Part shown: piece by piece, positions 36,019 to 44,223 of the stretch
Numbering within the stretch: position 1 is the stretch's first letter
Layout of the letters: each line of letters opens with the position of its first letter
NCBI GenBank assembly: GCA_964506325.1
Contig: CAZDLO010000006.1
Location: 1-64,000 of the forward strand
Length of the DNA: 64,000 nt
Direction: 5' to 3'
Source: CAINVV01 sp964506325
GTDB taxonomy: Bacteria > Bacteroidota > Bacteroidia > Bacteroidales > Prolixibacteraceae
Notes under the pieces: model-generated
Seen by the model: only the letters and a program-made list of their open reading frames with translations
Database searches by the model: none
Told to the model about the DNA's origin: nothing
Made by a program: the position numbers and the translations under genes

Positions 36019-37551
36019 CTATGGCCTGATTGCGTAAAGTTTGTTCATGGTGGCAATGTACAACACTCCTCCTGCAGCCACTGGAGTGGAATGAACAGGG
36101 CTGTCCAGCATGACAGAATCAAGGACGTTGATTTTCCTGCTTTCCTCCAGGATCCAGAAGTCACCTCCCCTGGATCCGGCAAATACTTTTTTGTCTGCAA
36201 CCAGCACAGAACTCCAGGAATCCATTTTTAACCTGTGGGACCAGACCGGCTTGCCTGTCTCAGCATCAGCACACACCAGGTTTTTGCCACAGTCGGTAAC
36301 ATAAACAAGTCCATTCGAAATGGCAGGTGTCGAACAAGTGTGCTGTTCCAGGTCCAGGGACCAGACCTCTCCCTTTTCAGTGATATCCCCTTTCTTGGTG
36401 GCATCCACACATTTCAGCCATGCTTTCTTTTTTCCCCACCAAATATCCCCGCCAACAGTCACATAAATCCTGTTCCGGTAGAATACAGGCATCCCCATGA
36501 AACAACTTGGCCCGACCTCCTTGTTGTTCTTGTATTTAAAAATGTTCTCCTTCGGGGAAGACGGATCACAGTCGAATTGCCATATCTTTTTGAAGGACTG
36601 TATTTTATCCCGGGGTGCAGATTGGGGGAGAGCTTCAAAAGCATACAGTACCCCGTCAGGTGCGGCAAAAAACAGCTGCTTCTGGCCGCTGATGGTTCCC
36701 ATGGCAGGTGACGACCAGGCAGAGTGGAAAGTCCGCGGGCCAAAGTTTTCATTGTCACGGGCAAGGAGCCTGCCTGTGGTTTTATCCAGGGCAATTAAAC
36801 CCGGAGCCTTTAAGCCGGTAGTCTGAAGGTGCCTGTAATCCACTCCGTTGCAGGTATTCAGGTAGAGGAAATCTCCATCCAGCAGGATGGAGGCATGCGG
36901 AGAGTCATGCGGGCACAAACCCAATTCAAGTTTTAAATCATAACACCAGATAATATCTGCATCTTTTGAAGTCACTTCAAACGGGAAACTCCCTGAAGGA
37001 GCCATGAACCATCCTTCACCCTGGAACGGGCCATCATTCCCGTCTGCCTGGCCATTCATATCGAGGCAAATCACCTCCGAACGGTTGGTCAGCACATAGG
37101 CCCTGTTCCCTTCAACGGTTGGGACCGAACAAATCCCTATCATGGGCCAGTCGTTGTGCCTGTCACCTTCAATACGGGGTACAACCAGCTGCCAGAGCAA
37201 ACTGCCGTCCGACTCGTTCAGGCAGAGCAGTGTGCCGCGGTCACCTTCATGCCTCGGGTCGCGCCGGTCTGCATTGTTTGCACCCATCAAAACCTTGCCG
37301 TTGGCCACAACCGGAGTAGCATATCCGTTGCTGCCCACGGAGACAGACCATTTCACATTTTTCCCGGTTTCAAGGTCAATGGAGGCCGGCAATCCTTTTA
37401 CTTCGGAGACCATGTTACGGGTAAATTTTTCGCCCCACTGCGGGGAGTCCTGCCCCTGCGCCGGGTAAAAAACAGCCAGACCTGGATTTAATCCCGAAAC
37501 GAGAGTCAGCAGAAGCCACTTGAGGAGGAACAGGTTGTTATCTTTTTTCAT
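36019..37551 (-). CDS. Exported PQQ-type beta-propeller protein (second copy)
   Basis: About 510 aa starting at ATG 37551 (MKKDNNLFLLKWLLLTL; an in-frame ATG at 37566 is also possible), signal peptide ending near YPAQGQ. Propeller blades recur: NVKWSVSVGSNGYATPVVANGKVLMG, SLLWQLVVP, DIIWCYDL, LIALDKTTGRLLARD, LVCADAETGKPVWSH. It resembles quinoprotein-fold scaffold proteins, without a recognisable dehydrogenase active site. Related in fold to 6726-8039. A -7 box TATTTTTG lies at 37599-37606. No operon partner. Confidence 0.85.
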   Translation of the reverse strand: MKKDNNLFLLKWLLLTLVSGLNPGLAVFYPAQGQDSPQWGEKFTRNMVSEVKGLPASIDLETGKNVKWSVSVGSNGYATPVVANGKVLMGANNADRRDPRHEGDRGTLLCLNESDGSLLWQLVVPRIEGDRHNDWPMIGICSVPTVEGNRAYVLTNRSEVICLDMNGQADGNDGPFQGEGWFMAPSGSFPFEVTSKDADIIWCYDLKLELGLCPHDSPHASILLDGDFLYLNTCNGVDYRHLQTTGLKAPGLIALDKTTGRLLARDNENFGPRTFHSAWSSPAMGTISGQKQLFFAAPDGVLYAFEALPQSAPRDKIQSFKKIWQFDCDPSSPKENIFKYKNNKEVGPSCFMGMPVFYRNRIYVTVGGDIWWGKKKAWLKCVDATKKGDITEKGEVWSLDLEQHTCSTPAISNGLVYVTDCGKNLVCADAETGKPVWSHRLKMDSWSSVLVADKKVFAGSRGGDFWILEESRKINVLDSVMLDSPVHSTPVAAGGVLYIATMNKLYAIRP

Positions 37552-37598
37552 GTGCAACGGGTTCATTTTACTTCATTTGCAGGACGATGCAATATATT

Positions 37599-37606
37599 CA
37601 AAAATA
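37599..37606 (-). promoter_or_regulatory. Candidate -7 box for the second PQQ-propeller gene
   Basis: Minus-strand TATTTTTG, 48 bp upstream of the start at 37551; no ideally spaced TTG. Confidence 0.35.
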
Positions 37607-37664
37607 GGATAGAATATATTTTCAGGTAAAAGGCCATTATGTTAATTAGAATTAATCTGAATAA

Positions 37665-38744
37665 TCACGCGATCCTGTGCGTAGGATTGGGAAACCCGGG
37701 AGAAAAGCAGGAGACGCATTTCTCAGTTACAGTAATGTTACCCCCTGATTTCAATCGTTCCAGCTCATCAACAACCAATCCGCGCAGCTGATCCGGGGTG
37801 GATTGTATCCTGGCATTGACAATCAGGTGAACCGTACCGGCTTTTTCTGTGGTATCAAATTCCTGTTTTTTCTTTTCCGCCAGGGTGGTAAAACTGATTT
37901 TGTGGGATTTGTTTTTGTAGGAGAGCAGAAATTTCAAATGGCCGATGGGGTAGTTCTCTGCAACAACGGTATGTGTCAGATTGTCAATAAATTCACTGGC
38001 TATACTCAGGGCATCCTCCGTTGCGCTGTTGAATTCGATTTCTTCGTCAAGCCATGCCAGGTTGGCTTCTCCGGCACCATAGATCTCATAGTCAATTTCA
38101 ATCGATTTGTGCTTTTTTTCCTGGGGTTGACTGATTACTTCGATCCAGTCGGAAACCGACGCATTACTCAGCGAATTTTGAAATAGCAGTTTTTTGAACG
38201 GGTACGTTTTTTTTGCCAGCCTCTTTAACGTGATGGATTCTTCCGGAGACAACAAGTCTATTTTGTTGATTACAAGTATTTCAGCTTCTTCAATCTGCTT
38301 TTCCCAGATATAATTTGTTTCAAAACTGAAGGGCAGGGGATTTCCCTGCAGATGCATCAGCAGTAACCGGGAATCGGCAAAGCTGGAGAAGGTGACTTCC
38401 TCAATATCTGAATCACGGTAAGTCAGCAGCGGTTTTAGAACTGTAGCAATCAGGTCTGTACAGGATCCGACAGTCTCAGCAAAAATGACTGCCGGGTTGG
38501 AATCTGTCTTTAAAGTATTGATTTGTGAGTCAAGATCGTCATAGTTGCAGCAAAAACATCCTCCGGTAACTTCCCCGGTAGAAATCTCCATTTGGCTGAT
38601 AAACAAACTGTCGACCAGGTAATTGCCCTGGTCGTTGGTAATTACAGCTGCACTTACACCTTTGTTTATCAGTACTTTACTTGAATTTTTGATGGCAGTG
38701 GTTTTACCGCTGCCCAGAAATCCTCCCACCAGGTGAACTTTCAT
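37665..38744 (-). CDS. CobW/G3E-family P-loop GTPase (COG0523-like metallochaperone)
   Basis: 359 aa. Walker A is GGFLGSGKTTA at residues 7-17; the metal-binding C-x-C-C motif is GGCFCCNYDDL; the base-specificity motif is NKIDLL (~163). The C-terminal CobW_C-like half ends with a CVSC pair. G3E GTPases deliver metals (Zn, Co, Ni) to target enzymes. The gene follows the terpene-cyclase-like gene on the same strand after 76 bp but has its own good promoter, so membership of that cluster is uncertain; a link to its metalloenzymes is speculation. Confidence 0.88.
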   Translation of the reverse strand: MKVHLVGGFLGSGKTTAIKNSSKVLINKGVSAAVITNDQGNYLVDSLFISQMEISTGEVTGGCFCCNYDDLDSQINTLKTDSNPAVIFAETVGSCTDLIATVLKPLLTYRDSDIEEVTFSSFADSRLLLMHLQGNPLPFSFETNYIWEKQIEEAEILVINKIDLLSPEESITLKRLAKKTYPFKKLLFQNSLSNASVSDWIEVISQPQEKKHKSIEIDYEIYGAGEANLAWLDEEIEFNSATEDALSIASEFIDNLTHTVVAENYPIGHLKFLLSYKNKSHKISFTTLAEKKKQEFDTTEKAGTVHLIVNARIQSTPDQLRGLVVDELERLKSGGNITVTEKCVSCFSPGFPNPTHRIA

Positions 38745-38769
38745 AATCCGAACTTAGATGTTGAATCTG

Positions 38770-38801
38770 CAAAAATAATTTTTCCACCGGTAACTCAGCA
38801 A
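38770..38801 (-). promoter_or_regulatory. Promoter of the CobW-type gene
   Basis: On the minus strand: TTG (38799-38801), 21-nt spacer, TATTTTTG (38770-38777), a good match to the Bacteroidota consensus, 26 bp before the start. Confidence 0.55.
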
Positions 38802-38820
38802 GTTTCCTGAAATGATAGTA

Positions 38821-40605
38821 CTATTGTTTTTGTGCTTCCATTGCCCTGGTGATGGCGTCAATATAGGCTGTCAGAGGATACATCTTCTCATCGTACCATA
38901 GTGAAGCGAAATAGAGGCCAATGGCTGAAGCTTTCAGTCCTTCTCTCCCGGTAAAATTGTCAAGCCACGTCAACCCTTTTTGGATGCTGGCAGCATTTCC
39001 TGAAGGTATCAAGGCAGATACCGCCAAGGCCGTCTCTTCTATGGTTCCGGGAACCGACCGGTTTCCTCCCCAGCTGCCGTCTTCGCGCTGGGCCAGGAGT
39101 AAAAAGGCGGTTCCGGCATCAACCATGGGCCGAATTTTTTCCATTTCATTCGATTTCATGGGAAGATCCTGCAGGTAGGTTACCACCCTGGCTGTTCCGT
39201 AAACCGGGTTGGTATGGTTCGGAGTAAGCTGGTTTCCAAACCACAGGGGCTGCCATGAACCGTCTGGCAGCTGGTTCTTATGCAGGTATCCTGCCGCTTT
39301 CCGGATGGTTTTCTTGAACCGCAACTTCTCTGTCGAGGTAATGCCATTGCCATAATGATGGAAAGCTGCTGACAAGGCAAGCAGGCAATGTGCTGTCAGA
39401 TCCGCGCAGCTCCTGTCGAATGGGAGTTTCCCCCAGCCTTTTGTAAATGTTGGAAATCCTCCGTCTTTGTTTTGAAGGCTGAATAGCCAGTTGCAGCCCG
39501 CGAGAACCTCTTTTTTGACCTGTTCGGCCGGCCGAAGCTGAAGCAAGGCGAGTACAACGCCCGGCGTATCATCACAATCCGGTACTGAACCCGGGTAACT
39601 TGTCCAGCCCCAGCCCCCGGGGGCAGTTCCGTTGAAGGGATGCACTGACTGGTTTTGTATGGAGATCAGGTGACTGGCCAGTCTCTCCTGTTCTGCAGGG
39701 GTTAGGATTTCATCTTTTTTAGACCTCAGAGATTTGATACCCAATGTGGTAACCCATGTCGAAAGATCAACATCGATGGGCCAGCTGCCATTTTCCCGTT
39801 GCGTATTCTTTAGGAAGCCGATACCTTTCCTGACAATATCCGAATCTTTGTAGCCTGCATGGATCAGGCTGAGGGAAACGAAGGCGGTAAGCGGTATAGC
39901 CTCAAGAAATCCACCACTCTCAGGCAGCATTTTATGCAGAACGGCCAGTGCCTTCTTTACGGATCTCCTTCTGATCCAATCCCACAGGAAATTTGATTTC
40001 TTCTTCTTAAAGATGACAATGCCAACGGCTACCAGGGCCGGAATGGCATAGCTGACAACACTCAGGTTCAGCAGACGGTAAAATTTTCTTGGCAGCAACG
40101 ACAATTCAAAAGGCAGCTGGGGAATAGGATCAAAAGCATTCTGCCCCGGGATACCACAAAGGGCGCACAGGGTAAGAATCGGAACAGAGAAAGTATAATC
40201 CTTCCTGTAATGGTTCAGAATGGCCGTTGAAACCCGGTCGGAGGAGAGATCGATCTCGTTTTCTGCCAGGTAACCCGCCATGCTGTTTTGCAGCCGGGTG
40301 AGATTTGCATCGGCAGATGCGTATAAGTTGACTGCGGCATATACCAGCAAAGTGGTGCTGATATTTCCCGGACTTTCTGGTGTATCCCCATAGCTGCCGT
40401 CAGCGTTGATGTTTTTTGTCAGCCAGTCGAGGCCTGAAGAGATCTCGCTGCAGTTTTGCAGGTGATCATCAAAATGAAGCGCCGCAACAGCAACAGCCAC
40501 CCCGAGGGCGCTGGAAGATAATTCACCGGTCCAGAAACCTTCCGGATTCATCCGCCTGCGCAGTTCCTGTGTTAATTCACGGTATCGTTTTTCTAGTTCA
40601 GCCAT
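38821..40605 (-). CDS. Squalene-hopene-cyclase-like class II terpene cyclase
   Basis: 594 aa, near the usual SHC length (~630). The N-terminus aligns in pattern to SHC (NPEGFWTGELSSSALGVAVA; INADGSYGDTPESPGNISTT) and the middle has the membrane-inserting region (FDPIPQLPFELSLLPRKFYRLLNLSVVSYAIP). QW-type repeats recur (RENGSWPIDV, KDGGFPTF, PDGSWQPLW, EDGSWGG). The class II protonation motif DxDD is intact at D343-C-D-D346 (VPDCDDTPG), preceded by GGWGW. Such enzymes start cyclisation by protonating a terminal double bond of squalene or a polyprenyl chain. Its start overlaps the upstream stop by 8 bp, implying coupled translation. The substrate is unknown; no squalene synthase is in the window. 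Confidence 0.9.
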   Translation of the reverse strand: MAELEKRYRELTQELRRRMNPEGFWTGELSSSALGVAVAVAALHFDDHLQNCSEISSGLDWLTKNINADGSYGDTPESPGNISTTLLVYAAVNLYASADANLTRLQNSMAGYLAENEIDLSSDRVSTAILNHYRKDYTFSVPILTLCALCGIPGQNAFDPIPQLPFELSLLPRKFYRLLNLSVVSYAIPALVAVGIVIFKKKKSNFLWDWIRRRSVKKALAVLHKMLPESGGFLEAIPLTAFVSLSLIHAGYKDSDIVRKGIGFLKNTQRENGSWPIDVDLSTWVTTLGIKSLRSKKDEILTPAEQERLASHLISIQNQSVHPFNGTAPGGWGWTSYPGSVPDCDDTPGVVLALLQLRPAEQVKKEVLAGCNWLFSLQNKDGGFPTFTKGWGKLPFDRSCADLTAHCLLALSAAFHHYGNGITSTEKLRFKKTIRKAAGYLHKNQLPDGSWQPLWFGNQLTPNHTNPVYGTARVVTYLQDLPMKSNEMEKIRPMVDAGTAFLLLAQREDGSWGGNRSVPGTIEETALAVSALIPSGNAASIQKGLTWLDNFTGREGLKASAIGLYFASLWYDEKMYPLTAYIDAITRAMEAQKQ

Positions 40606-41449
40606 TTGCTTCTTCTGTTAAGGATCCCAGCGCTGTCAGTCCGTAAAAAGTATATTCCAGATCCAGGGTCAGATCCCCGTCTCCCGCCATGAATGCTCCT
40701 GAGCTATAATTGTCTTCAATAAACCTGAGACAGCCGGGAGAGATAAGCCTGAGGTCATATCCCGCATCCTTCAGCACAAATAATGCCACTGCCGTGGATA
40801 GCACATCACAGTTTCTGACGTTGTCGAATACCTTGAAGCCACTCCCGCTCACATAACGGGCCAAAAGATGATCCTGCTCGGTTCTAAAATTCATTCCTGC
40901 CTGTTTCCTCACGTAGAGAAGGGCAGCCAGTATGCTGCAGGGTAGGTTTTTGCCGGCGGGATTGTAAAAAGGGAGCCAGATGCGGACTAGAAACAGGAGT
41001 GCCGGCTTGTATTTGTTTCGGGCGTCCAGGACCATCAGCAACAAAAAAAAGCGGTAGGAAAGATCAATTTTTCCGCTCTCCATGAAGATCCTTTTTAGGA
41101 CAGGCAGTGTCCTGCCGGATTTACCTCCCTTTGAGAGGCCTGTCCTGATAAGTGTAAGAACCAGGAAATCAATGGTGCCTTCAGGTTCCTTTGCGGTATG
41201 GCTGTCAATGAAAGTGCCGAATCTTTCTTTTACTTCTCTTAATTCAAGCGCTTCGCTCAGCCAATAGCCAAAAAGTGAATAATACAGGTCGGGGTTGGAG
41301 GCACGGTCATTAAATCCCCCATTCAGGTTCTGCTCACCGGAAACGAAGGAGGCGATCTGAATCTGTGTGCTATTGTCAAGGGCATGATATCCTGCCTTGA
41401 GGGTCAGGATCAATTTCTGATAGATTGGCAGATGAATTGTATTCGCCAC
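40598..41449 (-). CDS. Small prenyltransferase/terpene-cyclase-fold protein
   Basis: 283 aa with GTG start, 9 bp after the DUF116-PPS stop. It resembles a single alpha/alpha-barrel of the prenyltransferase-beta/squalene-oxidase repeat type: NLNGGFNDRASNPDLYYSLFGYWLSEAL near the N-terminus and SSGAFMAGDGDLTLDLEYTFYGLTALGSL at the end look like the protein-prenyltransferase 'GGF...D..YS' and 'LEYTYYAL' repeats. No DxDD motif is seen. It could be a partner domain of the adjacent cyclase or an independent enzyme. Family assignment is by pattern and moderately secure; function unknown. Confidence 0.7.
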   Translation of the reverse strand: MANTIHLPIYQKLILTLKAGYHALDNSTQIQIASFVSGEQNLNGGFNDRASNPDLYYSLFGYWLSEALELREVKERFGTFIDSHTAKEPEGTIDFLVLTLIRTGLSKGGKSGRTLPVLKRIFMESGKIDLSYRFFLLLMVLDARNKYKPALLFLVRIWLPFYNPAGKNLPCSILAALLYVRKQAGMNFRTEQDHLLARYVSGSGFKVFDNVRNCDVLSTAVALFVLKDAGYDLRLISPGCLRFIEDNYSSGAFMAGDGDLTLDLEYTFYGLTALGSLTEEANG

Positions 41450-41458
41450 CGGGTAAAA

Positions 41459-43030
41459 TTATTTGAAGATTTTACCTAAAATACCATAAAGGCTCAGCCT
41501 GAGCTTCACATTCCTGAGTTCGTCAAGGGCTGCATAACAACTGCTAATATGAGATTGAAGCAGGTTTGCTGCTTTCGGGACCAGCTCCAGCTTCCCGGCC
41601 TTTTCCCTGAATATATGGATGTGGGTGTTTTTTTCTCTCCAAATTGCCTCCGTTGGATCGGCAAAAGCCGCATTTTCATTCAACAGTGCCATCAGGATTG
41701 GGAAGTCATTGATCTTTTCCGTCTCACGTTTTTCTTCGAATTCATTCAGGTCATCCCTGATCTGGTAAGCTATGCCAAACGAATCCGAGAAACGGCTGAG
41801 TACCTCGATTTCGCTCTCCGGAGCTTCTCCGGCAATGGCCCCCAGCAAGAGTGCAACTTTAACTGCTTCTCCGGTCTTGAATTTAAAAATTTCGGTCGCC
41901 TGCTCTGTTGTAAAGGATTCATCCAGGGGATCCAGCATGATATCCGCCCCCTGTCCCTGCGTAAGCTTAACGTGTGAGGAGGAGATAACTCCAAGGCAGC
42001 GTGAAATAATGCCGGCGTTCAGCGGCAATCCGGAAAGCAGCATGTATCCCTTCCCGGTAAGGTAGTCGCCTGCATTGATGGCCATGGAGATGCCATGTTT
42101 CTTGTGCAGGGTCAATGTATCGTAACGATGGTCTGAATTGTCCTCAATGTCGTCATGCACCAGGGACGCTTTGTGGAAGCATTCTATGATCATGGAGAGG
42201 AGGGAAAGAATCCTGTCATCCTCGCTGCCTGAATAGGAGAGATACCCCAGGACTGAAAACAAAGGGCGCATCCTCTGACCTCCAAGCGACATCATCTCTT
42301 TCGCCAGGGTTTCTACAATCCCGGTTTCCGGGAAGAAGGAATCCAGGTATTTGTCGGTAAAATACTCCTGGACCTTTGATTTCAGTAAAGATACAGACAA
42401 GGGCCGGGACTCCGGATTTACCTCAAAAATCCTTATTTCATCCAGCAACCAATCATAGTCAAGGTTGGTATTGGAGCAACCGTCATACATCAGCGGAAGC
42501 CCGATAACGGGTACCGCTGCTTTCGAAACCTGGTCAAAGGACCTTTGCAGCACCGGCATACAACTGACTCCGATTACTGCATCGATGGATCCCTCCTCAA
42601 CAAGTCCGATGGCCACTGCTGTCCCTTCGGCAACGAGGGTCGTATAACCCAGTTTTTCAGCTTCGTTGAGCACATCGTCCAGCACACATCCCCGGCAACC
42701 TGCACAAATCAGGCCCAATTCATCCATGGTACCTTTGCAGGATCCTTCATTTTTTAAACATTGGGGTAAAAGCAACAGCCTTCGGTTGAAAGGCGTGGCA
42801 GCTATGATTTTTCGCCAGGCTTCATTCCCGGCCAGCACAATGGCGAAATTGAGGTATTCATCCGCAATATCCAGTTTCCGGATAAGATTCAGGGCAAGAG
42901 GTTCGAGTATTTCAATACCGGCAGGCGGAAGGAGATTCAGGCCCATGACAAGGGCAGCAGCCTCCTTTCGCAGCATTTCCCTCACCTTTGGATTGGAAGG
43001 AACTCTCAGTATGTTGTTCGGTCTCTTCAT
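41459..43030 (-). CDS. DUF116 domain fused to polyprenyl diphosphate synthase
   Basis: 523 aa. Residues ~60-210 are a Cys-rich DUF116-like domain (LPQCLKNEGSCKGTMDE, ICAGCRGCVLDD, GVSCMPVL, DGCSNTN), which plausibly binds an Fe-S cluster. Residues ~230-505 are a trans-isoprenyl diphosphate synthase: GGQRMRPLFSVLGYL, first Asp-rich motif LVHDDIEDN (D293, D294, D297), GDYLTGKG, FKTGEAVKVALLLGA, and the second motif RDDLNEF (D426, D427, then E430 in place of the usual third Asp). It should condense isopentenyl units to a polyprenyl diphosphate. Gaps are 6 bp to the radical SAM gene and 9 bp to the next gene. The fusion is unusual. Confidence 0.87.
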   Translation of the reverse strand: MKRPNNILRVPSNPKVREMLRKEAAALVMGLNLLPPAGIEILEPLALNLIRKLDIADEYLNFAIVLAGNEAWRKIIAATPFNRRLLLLPQCLKNEGSCKGTMDELGLICAGCRGCVLDDVLNEAEKLGYTTLVAEGTAVAIGLVEEGSIDAVIGVSCMPVLQRSFDQVSKAAVPVIGLPLMYDGCSNTNLDYDWLLDEIRIFEVNPESRPLSVSLLKSKVQEYFTDKYLDSFFPETGIVETLAKEMMSLGGQRMRPLFSVLGYLSYSGSEDDRILSLLSMIIECFHKASLVHDDIEDNSDHRYDTLTLHKKHGISMAINAGDYLTGKGYMLLSGLPLNAGIISRCLGVISSSHVKLTQGQGADIMLDPLDESFTTEQATEIFKFKTGEAVKVALLLGAIAGEAPESEIEVLSRFSDSFGIAYQIRDDLNEFEEKRETEKINDFPILMALLNENAAFADPTEAIWREKNTHIHIFREKAGKLELVPKAANLLQSHISSCYAALDELRNVKLRLSLYGILGKIFK

Positions 43031-43036
43031 TGATTC

Positions 43037-44212
43037 TCATCCATAAGCTCCCAATCCAAAGAAAGCCCTCCTTTTTGCAAATTTATACAACAGGCTTTTT
43101 TCCGGTATTGCGTCAGCCGTGGCATGGCTGGGCACTTTGTCCATGGCCGACAGTCTTTCCGCCTCGTTCCCCCGGCCGGAAGTATCCTTTGCATGGTTCT
43201 CCCTTACAAAACCTGCAAGCCATTTTGGGTCGTCCATCAGAATGCATCCCGAAGTTTTCGCGGGAATTGCCTCCCTGAAATTCCTCAGGAAGCCGGAATT
43301 TTTATAGAGGTCAGCCAGTTGACCGTCCCTGACATGATCGGCAGCAAACTGAACCACCGGACAAGGTTCTATATATCCCGAAGCATTGATGTGGTGGCTC
43401 AATCCGGAGGCTGCAGGACAAAGTCCTCTGCCCTCTGCATCCCAGTAGGCATCGATGATAACCATGTCAAATTTCGTCCGGGCATCTACAATAAACGAAC
43501 GTAACCTGCGAATTTCTTCTTCCGACAGGCAAAGTCCGGTGGATGCATTTTCACCGGCAGGCCGGTAAATATAGTACCACAGATATATAACTCCTTGATT
43601 GATAAGTGAATGTATAAATTCGGCAGAAAGGGCCATCTCAATGTTTGATTTACATACACTGATTGCAACTCCAGTTACAAGTCCGGCCCCGGTCGCATGC
43701 GTAATGGCCTGGCGGGTCCTGTTGTAAACATCAGAACCACCACGCCTGGTATCCGCAACTTCCTGGTCACCTTCAAAACTGATCAGGGGGCTGACATTGG
43801 CTAATTTGCGCAACTCCCCGGCAACCTCAGCCGTCAGCAAGGTCCCGTTGGTAAATAGCTGGAAATAGCAATCGGGGTGTTTACTCAGGACTTCAAACAA
43901 AGGTTTGTACATCAAAGGCTCACCTCCAAGGATCCCGAAGAAGCTGGAGCCTTGCTCCTTGGTCTGCGTGATAATGCTGTCAAGTACAACCGGGTCCATC
44001 CTGCTGTTTTTCAACTTTCCGGTGACCCAGCAACCCTGGCAGTTGAGATTGCAATCGTCAGTGACAGAAATAAAATGAAAGGCAGGGAAAAACTCTCCCT
44101 TCTTCATCCGTTTCTGGAATCGGTTGAAGCTTAAGGCCCCTTTGATTCCCAGGTTAAAGACAAATTTGTACAAGCACTTTTTGTCTGTTTTAAACAACAA
44201 TCTGTTTAACAT
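43037..44212 (-). CDS. Radical SAM enzyme of the terpenoid-like cluster
   Basis: 391 aa. The [4Fe-4S]/SAM motif is C54-x3-C58-x2-C61 (DDCNLNCQGCW), followed by GILGGEPLMYKPLFEVL (GGE motif) and FQLFTNGTLLTAE. A C-terminal Cys region (GLCPAASG...GYIEPCPVVQFA...SGCILMDDP) looks like a partial SPASM/twitch extension that could hold an auxiliary cluster. It differs from what I recall of HpnH around the CxxxCxxC motif, so the adenosylhopene reaction is not assigned. It sits 11 bp after the Fe-S protein gene. Modification of the prenoid chain or product is inference. Confidence 0.88.
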   Translation of the reverse strand: MLNRLLFKTDKKCLYKFVFNLGIKGALSFNRFQKRMKKGEFFPAFHFISVTDDCNLNCQGCWVTGKLKNSRMDPVVLDSIITQTKEQGSSFFGILGGEPLMYKPLFEVLSKHPDCYFQLFTNGTLLTAEVAGELRKLANVSPLISFEGDQEVADTRRGGSDVYNRTRQAITHATGAGLVTGVAISVCKSNIEMALSAEFIHSLINQGVIYLWYYIYRPAGENASTGLCLSEEEIRRLRSFIVDARTKFDMVIIDAYWDAEGRGLCPAASGLSHHINASGYIEPCPVVQFAADHVRDGQLADLYKNSGFLRNFREAIPAKTSGCILMDDPKWLAGFVRENHAKDTSGRGNEAERLSAMDKVPSHATADAIPEKSLLYKFAKRRAFFGLGAYG

Positions 44213-44223
44213 CCTAGAATTTC

